Source: JAWKWH01 sp041397625 (GTDB lineage: Bacteria; Pseudomonadota; Alphaproteobacteria; Rhizobiales; Rhizobiaceae). Taken from it: DNA of 64,000 nucleotides. Positions 47,580 through 56,044 of the stretch are shown here, piece by piece. Location of the stretch: contig JAWKWH010000004.1 in the NCBI GenBank assembly GCA_041397625.1, positions 124,001-188,000 on the forward strand, in the 5' to 3' direction. How positions within the stretch are numbered: the stretch's first letter is position 1; every line of letters begins with the position of its first letter. The position numbers and the translations under genes were made by a program. The notes under the pieces are model-generated. The model worked only from the letters and a program-made list of their open reading frames with translations, did no database searches and had not been told where the DNA came from.

Positions 47580-48116
47580 GCCCGTTCCTCCCCGGCGATG
47601 ATGCTGCCGATCCGCCCGGGATACGACATCCGTCGACTTCGCCAGCCGAGCCGGCGGTCCTCCGCAGTGGTACCGCCGGGTCAGGCCCCATGGATGTCAT
47701 CCCTTCCGCGGCCGCGCAGTTGGTTTCCGATCCAGGAAGAAGGTGCCGGAAATCGGTCTCGTTTTCAAATCCTTCCCCTGCGTTAGGCCTGGATTGCCGG
47801 AACGCGGCCGCGGTCGAACCAGCCGCCGCTTTGCCCAAATTCCAGGCGCTTCGGGCGTATCTGAGGCCACCGGAAAGAAAAACCCCTTCTGATTCAAATA
47901 TTTATAGGCTTCTTCCGGCCTCGCCTTTCCTGCCCCATTCGACGCCATGACCTTCAATTCCACGCCTGGGCGGTAACGAAAGTTGATGCACTGCACAATC
48001 GGCATCATTGAAATGCGGTAGTAAAGACCATATCTTGTTGCAGTGCAGCATAGGTCGATTCGTAGGCCCGTGCTGCGGGAGGAAAACTCGAACCAGCATT
48101 GCCGGAGAAGTTTTCC
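47580..48116. other. 537-bp region without a convincing gene
   Basis: The region lies between the divergent small secreted-protein and GNAT genes. Long open frames exist on both strands but show no family features. A minus-strand frame from about 48008 (MMPIVQCINFRYRPGVELKV) to 47697 could encode about 100 residues. Its C-terminal part is low-complexity basic, so I do not call it. It probably contains the two divergent promoters. Confidence 0.35.
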
Positions 48117-48785
48117 ATGACCCCCAATCGAACCATGCAGTCGATTGCTGCGCGCCAACCGCGGCAGCTTCCCCGCGGCGGCGCCGTGCGCAAGCGCGGC
48201 AACACCGCTTCCCCCGACGACGCCGAAGTGGTCTATCGCAAGCTGAAGCCCGCCGACGGGGCGGCCATCGCCGATCATCTCAAGCGCCTGCCGTCTCAGG
48301 ACCGCAGGCTTCGCTTCATGGGCTATGTCGGCGACGCGGTCATCGACCGCTACTGCGCCGGCCTCGACTGGCAGCGCGCCGTGCTGATCGGTGCCTTTGT
48401 CGACGGCGTCCTCCGCGGCGTCGCCCATGTGGCGCTGGGCGAGAAACCGGGCGGCGAGGCCGAGATCGGCCTGTCGGTCGAACCCGCCCATCAGGGCAAG
48501 CGCATCGGCACCGAACTGTTCGACCGCGCACTGCTGTCGGCCCGCAATCGCTCGGCGGTTTCGGTGCGCGTCAACTGTCTTGCCGAAAACCACAAAATGC
48601 GCCGCATAGCCGGCAAATATAGCAAGGAGGCGGGCCACTGCGGCGATGAACTGACGCTGCTGGTGCACCAGGACGCCTCCGATGCCGTTTCGCATGTGCA
48701 GGAGGCCAAGGCCGACGGCATCGCATCGACACGCATTATTCTCGATCATTCGAAATGGACGACCCATGTGCAAACTGCGCCATGA
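48117..48785 (+). CDS. GNAT-family N-acetyltransferase
   Basis: 222 residues. After a basic N-terminal stretch, the GNAT domain starts at VVYRKLKPADGAAIADHLKR (about 39-58). The acetyl-CoA loop is in SVEPAHQGKRIGTELFDRAL (about 121-140), matching motif A (Q/R-x-x-G-x-G/A). Acceptor unknown. ATG 48117 follows GGAGAA. Related rhizobial proteins with this N-terminus are cytosolic acetyltransferases of unknown substrate. Confidence 0.85.
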   Translation: MTPNRTMQSIAARQPRQLPRGGAVRKRGNTASPDDAEVVYRKLKPADGAAIADHLKRLPSQDRRLRFMGYVGDAVIDRYCAGLDWQRAVLIGAFVDGVLRGVAHVALGEKPGGEAEIGLSVEPAHQGKRIGTELFDRALLSARNRSAVSVRVNCLAENHKMRRIAGKYSKEAGHCGDELTLLVHQDASDAVSHVQEAKADGIASTRIILDHSKWTTHVQTAP

Positions 48786-49006
48786 TCGCACCTTCCGCCG
48801 CGGCCAGGTGCCGCGCCGTCCGTCGCACCAGCCCTTCTGGAGCGTCGCCGAAGCGGTGTTGCGCGCGCCGGGCAAGGCAGTGCCCGAAATCGCCGCGTCA
48901 AAACCGGCGCGATGATCCGTTAATTGCGCATGGCAGCCTTGCAATCGCCGCCCTACAAATGCCGGCCGGCCGGCGCCATCTTGTCGATCGACAAAGGAGA
49001 ACAACA

Positions 49007-49171
49007 ATGGCCAGAAACCGTTTCAAGAGCATGATTGGCGAGTTCGTCGGTTCGTTTCGCGGTCCCTCGCGACGCGAACTGGAGACTGCCTATTTGAACG
49101 AATCGGTCTCGATCGTCGACCTCGAACGTCGCATGAGCGAAATCGACCGCGGCAAGTTCCGCTACTTCTGA
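49007..49171 (+). CDS. DUF3563 family small protein
   Basis: 54 residues. The C-terminal half, AYLNESVSIVDLERRMSEID, matches the DUF3563 pattern (YLAES.D..DLE.RMR.LD), a family of short proteins in proteobacteria with unknown function. ATG 49007 is preceded by AAAGGAGA. The N-terminal part is basic (MARNRFKSMIGEFVGSFRGP). Confidence 0.85.
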   Translation: MARNRFKSMIGEFVGSFRGPSRRELETAYLNESVSIVDLERRMSEIDRGKFRYF

Positions 49172-49280
49172 CCTACCCGGCCTCGCCGGCGCAACGCCGC
49201 CCGGCCGCGCTTGCCCTTTCCGCCATGGCTGCTAGGGTTCGACTGAGGTGGGACCGGTTTGATGCCAGCGGCGTGCGCAT

Positions 49281-49300
49281 CCACGGGCAGAGGCCCGTGG
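49281..49300 (+). promoter_or_regulatory. Hairpin just upstream of the MFS exporter start
   Basis: CCACGGGC (49281-49288) and GCCCGTGG (49293-49300) form a perfect eight-bp stem with a four-base loop, ending 14 bp before the GTG start codon at 49315. There is no T tract, so it is not an intrinsic terminator. It could affect ribosome access to the start. Confidence 0.4.
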
Positions 49301-49314
49301 CCGGGTGAAATGGT

Positions 49315-50553
49315 GTGACCGGCGGTAACGCCGAGCCGCCGTCACGTTACGCGGCATTCCAACATCCGGCCTTCGGTCGGTTCCTGCCCGCGCGCTTTCT
49401 TACCACCTTCGCCACCCAGATCATGTCGGTCGCCGTCGGCTGGCAGATCTACGACCTGACGCGCAACCCCTTCGATCTCGGCCTGGTCGGCCTCATGCAG
49501 TTTGCGCCGGCGCTGCTGCTCGTGCTCGTCACCGGCGCGGCCGCCGACCGTTTCGGCCGGCGGCTGATCATGGGGCTGGCCGCCGCGCTGGAAGCCGCCT
49601 GCGCCGTCGCCATCCTGGTTCTCACATTGCGCGGCCTGACCTCGCCGGTCCCCGTCTTCGCCGTTCTCGTCGTCTTCGGCATGGCGCGCGCCTTCTTCAA
49701 CCCGGCATCGTCGGCGCTTGTCGCCAACATCGTGCCGCCCAGGGATTTCTCCAATGCCGTCGCATGGGCTTCGTCGGCATGGCAGACGGCCACCATCGCC
49801 GGGCCGGTCGCCGGCGGCCTGCTCTACGGCCTGTCGGCGGACGTTGCCTATGCGGTCGCCGCCCTCATGCTGGCGACAGCCTCGGTACTGTCCTTTTCCA
49901 TCCCCAAACCCGAACAGAGGCCGATGACCGGCGCCACTGCACGCGAAACGCTGTTTGCGGGCTTTCGCTACATCTGGCACGAAAAGGTGGTTCTCGGCGC
50001 CATCTCGCTCGATCTCGTTGCCGTGCTGCTCGGCGGCGCCGTGGCGCTGATGCCGGTCTATGCGCGCGACATTCTCGACCTCGGCCCCTGGGGCCTCGGC
50101 CTGCTGCGCGCCGCGCCGGGTGTCGGCGCACTGGCGATGGCGGTGTGGCTGACCGGCCAGGCCATCCGCGACCATGCCGGCATCATCATGTTCGTCGCCG
50201 TCGGCCTGTTCGGGCTGTTCACCGCCATATTCGGCTTTTCGCCGCTGCCATGGCTGTCGGTCGTCGCGCTCGCCGGCCTGGGAGCGGCCGACATGGTCAG
50301 CGTCTATATCCGCGAAACGCTGATCCAGCTGTGGACGCCGGATCGGCTGCGCGGCCGGGTGAACGCCGTCAACGGCGTGTTCATCGGCGCGTCGAACGAA
50401 CTCGGCGAGTTCCGCGCCGGCACGATGGCGGCGGTCATCGGCGTGGTTCCCGCCGTGGTGTTCGGCGGCATCGGCGCTATCGCCGCGGCGGGATTGTGGG
50501 CGTTCCTGTTTCCGGCGCTCAGAAAGGCGCGCCACCTCGACGGGCGCACCTGA
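49315..50553 (+). CDS. Major facilitator superfamily exporter, EntS-like
   Basis: 412 residues with twelve predicted helices. The DHA3/EntS-type features are FLTTFATQIMSVAVGWQIYD (about 28-47), the loop motif GAAADRFGRRLIMG and the central IWHEKVVLGAISLDLVAVLL. Such proteins export siderophores or drugs. The start is GTG 49315, as no in-frame ATG precedes the first helix. It is convergent with the terB gene, nine bases away. Confidence 0.88.
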   Translation: MTGGNAEPPSRYAAFQHPAFGRFLPARFLTTFATQIMSVAVGWQIYDLTRNPFDLGLVGLMQFAPALLLVLVTGAAADRFGRRLIMGLAAALEAACAVAILVLTLRGLTSPVPVFAVLVVFGMARAFFNPASSALVANIVPPRDFSNAVAWASSAWQTATIAGPVAGGLLYGLSADVAYAVAALMLATASVLSFSIPKPEQRPMTGATARETLFAGFRYIWHEKVVLGAISLDLVAVLLGGAVALMPVYARDILDLGPWGLGLLRAAPGVGALAMAVWLTGQAIRDHAGIIMFVAVGLFGLFTAIFGFSPLPWLSVVALAGLGAADMVSVYIRETLIQLWTPDRLRGRVNAVNGVFIGASNELGEFRAGTMAAVIGVVPAVVFGGIGAIAAAGLWAFLFPALRKARHLDGRT

Positions 50554-50562
50554 GAATACCGA

Positions 50563-51030
50563 CTATTCGCCATCCTTCAGATCGGCCTCGACTTCCTGGC
50601 GCATGGCGACACGCTCGGCCTGCTCGACGCCGATCAGTTCGGCGACGCGCCAGACGATGTTCTCTTCGAGCTCATGGCGCTCGCCGTCGGCATAGACCAT
50701 CTCCCAGAGGATGCGCACGAGATTGATTTTCGCTTCCCTGCCGAGATGGCGCTTGAGGACGCTGGTGAAGGCATAAAGATCGACGGCCTCGCGATCGGCC
50801 TCCTCGCCGGCGGCGATCAGCGACTTCAACTCCCCGCCGCTCACTGGATAGAGTTCCCTGAGCACCTGCTCCAGCTTGTCGCGCTCTGCCGTTTCGCGAA
50901 TGCCGTCGGCATCGATCACATGGAACATCAGCGCCACCGCCGCGATGCGCGGATCGTCGGAATTCTCCCCCTTCGCCCCGGCCTCGTCGCCGGGCAGGCT
51001 GCGCAGGAAGCGCATCAAACGGTCAAACAT
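50563..51030 (-). CDS. TerB-family protein
   Basis: 155 residues, all helical. AAVALMFHVIDADGIRETAE (about 29-48) and LVRILWEMVYADGERHELEE (about 103-122) are the paired TerB motifs with acidic metal-binding positions. TerB domains are linked to tellurite resistance and stress signalling; the role here is unknown. ATG 51030; a GTG at 51042 could add four residues. It lies downstream of hemY on the same strand, 57 bp away. Confidence 0.88.
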   Translation of the reverse strand: MFDRLMRFLRSLPGDEAGAKGENSDDPRIAAVALMFHVIDADGIRETAERDKLEQVLRELYPVSGGELKSLIAAGEEADREAVDLYAFTSVLKRHLGREAKINLVRILWEMVYADGERHELEENIVWRVAELIGVEQAERVAMRQEVEADLKDGE

Positions 51031-51087
51031 GTCGGTTCCCACTGCCGGTGCGGTTGATCTGCAAGGCTATTATCGCGACCGGCTCGA

Positions 51088-52848
51088 TCAAAACAACCGG
51101 AACCGGCTCGGTTGCTGCTTGTCGACGTCTTCCTCATCGACGCCGGGGTCGTCGGGAATGGGCGGAAACGGTACGACCGCCTCGTCCTCACCGGCCTTGC
51201 CGGCCTTGCCGGCCTCCCCGGCCGCACCGTCCGGCTCTTCCTTCCGCTCGTCCGTCTCCTGCGTTTTCGCCTCGCCGTCCGCTTCGGCCGTTGCCGCAAC
51301 CGGCTCCGCTTCCGCGGGCTTTTCCGCCGCCACATCCTCGGCCTCGACCGCATCCTCGGCATTGGCGGACGCTCCGTCGCCGTCTTGCGCGGTCTCGGCA
51401 GTCGCGCCGGCGGCGGCCGGCTCTGTCGCCTCGCGCCCGATCACCTCGACATCCACCGGTTCCTCGACGGTTTCTTCCACAATCCCGGGTTCCACCGCCG
51501 GCTCCGGAATGATCGGAATTTCGGCCGCGTCGTCGTCGCCGGCGTCGATCACAGTGCCAAGGCGCTCGACCGGCACCTTCCACTCGAATGCGCCCAATGC
51601 CCCGGTGATCGGCGAGACCGGCGCCCATGTCTCCGAGACGTAGCCGTCGGCCGTCCACGCCGGATCGCGCGGCGCGCGCACCGCCTTGGACAGCCAGTGG
51701 CGCACCCGGCCCTGGTCGCCGGTCTCGTTCTCCTCGATATCGGCAAGCAACAGATAGGCGCTTTCGCGCGGCCCCAACCGCAAAGCCGTCTCGATCGCCT
51801 CGCGCGCCACGCGATACTCGCCGGCATCGTTGGCGGCGCGGGCAACCGCCAGCGACGATTCGACATGATTGCGTTTGAGCGTTTCCAGCCGGCGCGCCCG
51901 TTTCAGCCGGTCTTGCGTCGAATCGCCCGGCCGCGCGTGCACGTAGACGTCGGCGACCTCGGGATGCGGCGCCTTCTTCCAGATCGCCTCGAGCAGGCGC
52001 GTCCCCTTGCGCAACTCGTTCTGCCTGAACAGTGCCCGGCCGGCGGCGACGGCGGCGGGGACGAAATCCGGCATCAGCTTGCTGGCCTCAAGCGCGGCTG
52101 CTCGCGCGCCCTGCGGATTGGCGTCGATCAGCGCCTCGGCCCGCGCGGTCAGCAGCACGGCGCGGCGGCGGTTCGCCTCGTCCTTGGTGATCTGACTGGT
52201 CGAGGCCTGGCTTTCGACCAGTTTGAGCGCACCGTCCCAGTCGCCCTGCAATGTGCGCGTCTCGATTGCCGAGTTCGACGCCCAGGTCAGCTGCGGCGCG
52301 GTTTCGGCGGCCTGTTCGGCATAGTGCCTCGCCGCCTCGCGCTCGCCCAGCCGCTGCGCCTCCAGATAAAGCCCGCGCAGGCCGAGCAGCCGGGTTTCGG
52401 GATCGTCGACCATCCGTTCGAATTTCGCCCGTGCCTCGTCGTGTCTGCCCTCTAGCAGCATCGTCTGGGCGTCGAGCAGGTGCAACAGCGGCTCCTGGTC
52501 GCCGCTGAGCAGGCCGGAGGCCTGTTTGTCCATCTTGCGTGCCAGGCCGATATCGCCGGCGCCGGCGGCGATCAGCCCGGTCGACAGCGACTGATAGCCC
52601 CGGTCGCGGCGACGGGCGCGGAAATAGCGGTTCACCGCGCGCGGGCTGTTCCAGATGCTCTTGATCAGCCACCAACCGATCATCATCGCGGCAACAACGA
52701 CCACGCCGGCGACCGCGGCCACCATCAGCGTCACATGGTATTGGTACCCGTTGAACGTCATGACCAGGTCGCCGGGCCGGTCGGCCAGCCAGGCAAAGCC
52801 GAGGCCGAGGCAGAAGACGACGAACAGGAACAGCAGAATACGGATCAT
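51088..52848 (-). CDS. hemY: HemY N-terminal domain / TPR protein of the heme cluster
   Basis: 586 residues. Two N-terminal transmembrane helices (MIRILLFLFVVFCLGLGFAW; MVAAVAGVVVVAAMMIGWWL) are followed by helical TPR-like repeats (about 90-390). A very acidic, Ala/Glu-rich disordered C-terminus follows. This is the proteobacterial HemY associated with hemC and hemD, thought to scaffold late heme synthesis. It is not the Bacillus coproporphyrinogen oxidase of the same name. ATG 52848; 19 bp follow the mitofilin-like stop. Confidence 0.9.
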   Translation of the reverse strand: MIRILLFLFVVFCLGLGFAWLADRPGDLVMTFNGYQYHVTLMVAAVAGVVVVAAMMIGWWLIKSIWNSPRAVNRYFRARRRDRGYQSLSTGLIAAGAGDIGLARKMDKQASGLLSGDQEPLLHLLDAQTMLLEGRHDEARAKFERMVDDPETRLLGLRGLYLEAQRLGEREAARHYAEQAAETAPQLTWASNSAIETRTLQGDWDGALKLVESQASTSQITKDEANRRRAVLLTARAEALIDANPQGARAAALEASKLMPDFVPAAVAAGRALFRQNELRKGTRLLEAIWKKAPHPEVADVYVHARPGDSTQDRLKRARRLETLKRNHVESSLAVARAANDAGEYRVAREAIETALRLGPRESAYLLLADIEENETGDQGRVRHWLSKAVRAPRDPAWTADGYVSETWAPVSPITGALGAFEWKVPVERLGTVIDAGDDDAAEIPIIPEPAVEPGIVEETVEEPVDVEVIGREATEPAAAGATAETAQDGDGASANAEDAVEAEDVAAEKPAEAEPVAATAEADGEAKTQETDERKEEPDGAAGEAGKAGKAGEDEAVVPFPPIPDDPGVDEEDVDKQQPSRFRLF

Positions 52849-52867
52849 CACTCCAACTCCGGGTCTC

Positions 52868-54214
52868 TCAGCCGGCGGAAGGCGCCAGCGCGGCGGCAAG
52901 CGCCTTGTCGATCAGCTCATCGACCTTCATGCGCGCGGTTATTTTGGCGGCGAACGCCTCGCCGGCGGCACGGGCGGATTCAGGCAGGGTGTCGAATTCC
53001 GTCAGCGCCCGTGCGTAGTCGTTGCTTTTCACGGCCACTTCCATGCGGGCGACGACGGCTGCCGGCGTTTCGCCCTCCACCTCGCCGATCGGCCGCACCT
53101 GAACCAGCGACAGGGCGCTCGACAACAGCCGTTCGATAAAGCCGGCATCCTCGTCGACCTGGTTCACCGCGGCGAGCATGACATCGGCGGCATCCGCCAT
53201 GCCGGCGGCGATATCGGCGCGCGTCGGCACGCCCCGCGCCGCCATGGAGCGCAGGATATCGACCTCCGGCGCATCCGGCGCCAGCGCCGCATAGGTCTCC
53301 AGCTCGGTCATGAACGGCAGGCCCCGGTCGATGGCCGATTTCAGCGCCGCGGCGGCAATGGCGAGCGCAACCTTCGGATTGTCGCCCCGCTGGTCGATGC
53401 GCTCTTCCAGCCCGGCAATCTTGCCTGTCAGCTTTTCGATCGCCGAGGCGTTGGCCGTCGCCTGCTTGCCGGCCGCATCGGCCGCGCCGGAAAGTGCGTC
53501 AAGACGCGCCGCCAGCGCTCCGTCGTCGCTGTCAGACGCCGGTGGCGCCGAAGCCAGTTCGGCTAGTTTGCCTTCGACGGTATCGAGCCGTTGGACCAAA
53601 GCCTGCAATGCCGCGCCATCGCCGCCTTCGCCGCTTTCCAGCGCTTCGCGCAGCCGCGCCAGTTCGGCCTTGGTCGCATTCACATCGGAGGCGATCGACG
53701 TGATCCGCCCGTCGGTCTCCGCCAGCGCTGCGGCTGCCGCATCGCGCGCGGCGGTTTTCGCGTTTTCGCCGGCCGCTTCGAGCCCGGTTTTGAGATCGCC
53801 CTTCAGCGTCGCGACCTCGTCGCGCAGGGCGGCCATGTCGGCTCCGGTCCCAGCCGCGCCGGGCAGGAACCCGCTCCATGTCAGCGCCGCGCCGCCGCCG
53901 AGCGCCAGCGCGCCGCCGACCAGCCCGGCGAGGACAAGCCCGCCGGTCGATCGTCCGCCCTTCCCGCCGTCGTCCGCCGGCCCTGCCGACATGACCTCGT
54001 CTGCGGTGCCGGGTTCCGGCCCGGTCGCGTCGGCGTCGTCCGCCGTTTCCTCGTTCAGTTCCTCTGCGATCGGCGTTTCCGTCGGTGTATCGTCACCGTC
54101 GGGCGATGCCGTATCGGCGTGCATATGCCCGTCGGCGACTTCCTCGGCCTCGATATCGATCGTGACGGGCTGCTTGCCGGATTTCGAGTGCCTCATGCGC
54201 GGCGTCTTTACCAT
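52868..54214 (-). CDS. Mitofilin-family membrane protein
   Basis: 448 residues. An acidic N-terminal region is followed by a transmembrane helix (GGLVLAGLVGGALALGGGAA, about 93-112), a long coiled-coil region of Ala-rich heptads (about 130-290) and a C-terminal helical domain (KVALAIAAAALKSAIDRGLP onward). This is the alphaproteobacterial homologue of mitochondrial Mic60, found between hemD and hemY. It is thought to shape or tether intracytoplasmic membranes. ATG 54214 follows GGAG. Confidence 0.9.
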   Translation of the reverse strand: MVKTPRMRHSKSGKQPVTIDIEAEEVADGHMHADTASPDGDDTPTETPIAEELNEETADDADATGPEPGTADEVMSAGPADDGGKGGRSTGGLVLAGLVGGALALGGGAALTWSGFLPGAAGTGADMAALRDEVATLKGDLKTGLEAAGENAKTAARDAAAAALAETDGRITSIASDVNATKAELARLREALESGEGGDGAALQALVQRLDTVEGKLAELASAPPASDSDDGALAARLDALSGAADAAGKQATANASAIEKLTGKIAGLEERIDQRGDNPKVALAIAAAALKSAIDRGLPFMTELETYAALAPDAPEVDILRSMAARGVPTRADIAAGMADAADVMLAAVNQVDEDAGFIERLLSSALSLVQVRPIGEVEGETPAAVVARMEVAVKSNDYARALTEFDTLPESARAAGEAFAAKITARMKVDELIDKALAAALAPSAG

Positions 54215-54324
54215 TGACGGCTCCGGATCGGTTCTTCGGTCGCGCAGGGACGGCAAGGTCGCCCGCGCCGTTCCGTCCTAGCACATCGACGACGGGCACC
54301 AAGTGGTCTTTGGTCGCAGTGCGG

Positions 54325-55035
54325 CTATTTATGCCCGATCAGGTCGAGAAGCGACGCCTCGTCCGGTTTCGCCGCAACCGCGATTCGCCCGCTGCCGCGC
54401 ATGCCGATCTCGCGCGCGACACGATCAGAAATACAGTAAATCTTTGATTTAAAAAAGTATTTTTTTGTGAATTCACTGGCGATCAAGCCGCGAAGCTGCC
54501 GTGCCGCGACGACGGAATAGACCAGCGCCGCTCCGATCGGCGGGCCAGAAAGCGCGTCCTGAACAAAGTCAGTTGCATTACTGAATTGCAGCGTATCGTA
54601 GACTTCGATCGGCATGACGGCGATGCCGCGCGCCTTCAGCCGCTCTTCCAGATCGGGCATGCGCACCCGTCCGCACGGATAGGCGACCGATGCGCCGTCA
54701 TGCAGTTCCCGGGCCAGCACGCCGACGAGTTCGCCGACATCGGCCACGGCCGCACGGACATCGAACCCGGCCTCGGTCGCCTGTTCGCCGGTCCGCGCTC
54801 CCACCACGTAGCAGGGCAGTTCCGAAAGCCGCCGATAGAGCGCGACCGGCATGTGTCTCAGCGCATTGGCGCTGGTGACGACGGTCGCCAGGAACCCCAG
54901 CGTCGTCGGTACCGGCGTCGGCGTGATCGCCACCACGCGGCTGAGCGGCAGCACCACGGGATCGTGGCCGAGCGCGCGCAGTTTCTCCGCCGTGCTGGTC
55001 GCGCCGGGCTCCGGTCTGGTGACGAGAACGCGCAT
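54325..55035 (-). CDS. hemD: Uroporphyrinogen-III synthase
   Basis: 236 residues. It closes hydroxymethylbilane to uroporphyrinogen III in heme and cobalamin synthesis. It starts MRVLVTRPEPGATSTAEKLR and has the usual two-domain fold; VVTSANALRH (about 52-61) and GLIASEFTKKYFF correspond to the substrate cleft region. Residues 188-202 are encoded by a very AT-rich patch containing A6 and T7 runs, unlike the rest of the gene. ATG 55035 lies 10 bp after the hemC stop. Confidence 0.9.
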   Translation of the reverse strand: MRVLVTRPEPGATSTAEKLRALGHDPVVLPLSRVVAITPTPVPTTLGFLATVVTSANALRHMPVALYRRLSELPCYVVGARTGEQATEAGFDVRAAVADVGELVGVLARELHDGASVAYPCGRVRMPDLEERLKARGIAVMPIEVYDTLQFSNATDFVQDALSGPPIGAALVYSVVAARQLRGLIASEFTKKYFFKSKIYCISDRVAREIGMRGSGRIAVAAKPDEASLLDLIGHK

Positions 55036-55045
55036 GCTCGAAGCT

Positions 55046-55975
55046 TCAGTTCCAACCATCGAAGAAGCCGGCGCCCGCCTTGGCCCGGACCGCCTCGCCG
55101 GCGCGGCGCCCGATCGCACCTGCTTCGCTTACCTTGCCGCCGTCGCCGATGCGGTGCATCGTCCGGCCGTCCGGCGTCAGGATCATGCCGCTGAAACGCA
55201 CCATGCCGCCGTCGACCGTGGCAAGGCCGGCGATCGGCGTCCGGCACGAGCCGTCGAGCGCCGCCAGGAAGGCCCGTTCGCAGTCGAGCGCCGTGCGCGT
55301 ATCGGCATGGTCGATCGGCTCGAGCAGGGCCGCCACGCGCGCGTCGCCTGCCCGCTGCTCGATCGTGATCGCGCCCTGGCCGGGCGCCGGCGGAAACTCC
55401 TCCGGGTCGAGCGTTTCGGTGACGACGCCGGTCATGCCGAGCCGGCTGAGCCCGGCGCGGGCGAGCAGGGTCGCATCGGCGACGCCCTCGTCGAGCTTCC
55501 TCAGCCGCGTCTGCACGTTGCCGCGGAACGTCACCACGTTAAGGTCCGGTCGAAGGCGGCGGATCAGTGCCTGCCGGCGCAGCGACGACGAGCCGACGGT
55601 GGCGCCTTCCGGCAGGTCGCGCAGCCTGTCGGCGGCCCGGCCGATGAAGGCGTCGCGCACATCCTCGCGCTCGAGGAAACACGACAGCACGAGCCCGTCT
55701 GGCAGCACGGTCGGCATGTCCTTGGCCGAATGCACGGCGATGTCGATACGGCCGGCGAGCAGCGCCTCCTCGATCTCCTTGGTGAACAGCCCCTTGCCGC
55801 CGACGGCCGCCAGCGGACGGTTCTGGATGCGGTCGCCGCTGGTGGTGATGACCTCGATGGCAAAGGCCGATTCGGGCAGGCCGTGGGCGGCCTTCAGCCG
55901 GCTGCGCGTTTCCTCCGCCTGCGCCAGCGCAAGCGGACTTCCGCGGGTACCGATCCGCAACACATCTGTTTGCAT
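55046..55975 (-). CDS. hemC: Hydroxymethylbilane synthase (porphobilinogen deaminase)
   Basis: 309 residues. It joins four porphobilinogen molecules on a dipyrromethane cofactor bound to Cys244 (GSCRTPIAGLA). Conserved VHSAKDMPT (about 81-89) contains the catalytic Asp. The N-terminus MQTDVLRIGTRGSPLALAQA is standard. First gene of the hemC-hemD-mitofilin-hemY-terB unit; divergent from tsaD across 69 bp, a stable arrangement in Hyphomicrobiales. Confidence 0.96.
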   Translation of the reverse strand: MQTDVLRIGTRGSPLALAQAEETRSRLKAAHGLPESAFAIEVITTSGDRIQNRPLAAVGGKGLFTKEIEEALLAGRIDIAVHSAKDMPTVLPDGLVLSCFLEREDVRDAFIGRAADRLRDLPEGATVGSSSLRRQALIRRLRPDLNVVTFRGNVQTRLRKLDEGVADATLLARAGLSRLGMTGVVTETLDPEEFPPAPGQGAITIEQRAGDARVAALLEPIDHADTRTALDCERAFLAALDGSCRTPIAGLATVDGGMVRFSGMILTPDGRTMHRIGDGGKVSEAGAIGRRAGEAVRAKAGAGFFDGWN

Positions 55976-56044
55976 GGCAGGGTGTCCGTGATAGTTCCGG
56001 CCTCTCTAAAGCAAATGGCGAGGATTTGAAACGGCATTCCCCGG

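Noticed and set aside
47697..48008. Possible minus-strand ORF of about 100 residues upstream of the small secreted protein
   Set aside because: The C-terminal half is low-complexity basic sequence and competing frames on both strands are equally open. No family or ribosome site was seen.
48766..48915. 49-codon plus-strand ORF (MCKLRHDRTFRRGQVPRRPS start) after the GNAT gene
   Set aside because: It overlaps the end of the GNAT gene, lacks a convincing Shine-Dalgarno and shows no known family. It may be real, but the support is too thin.
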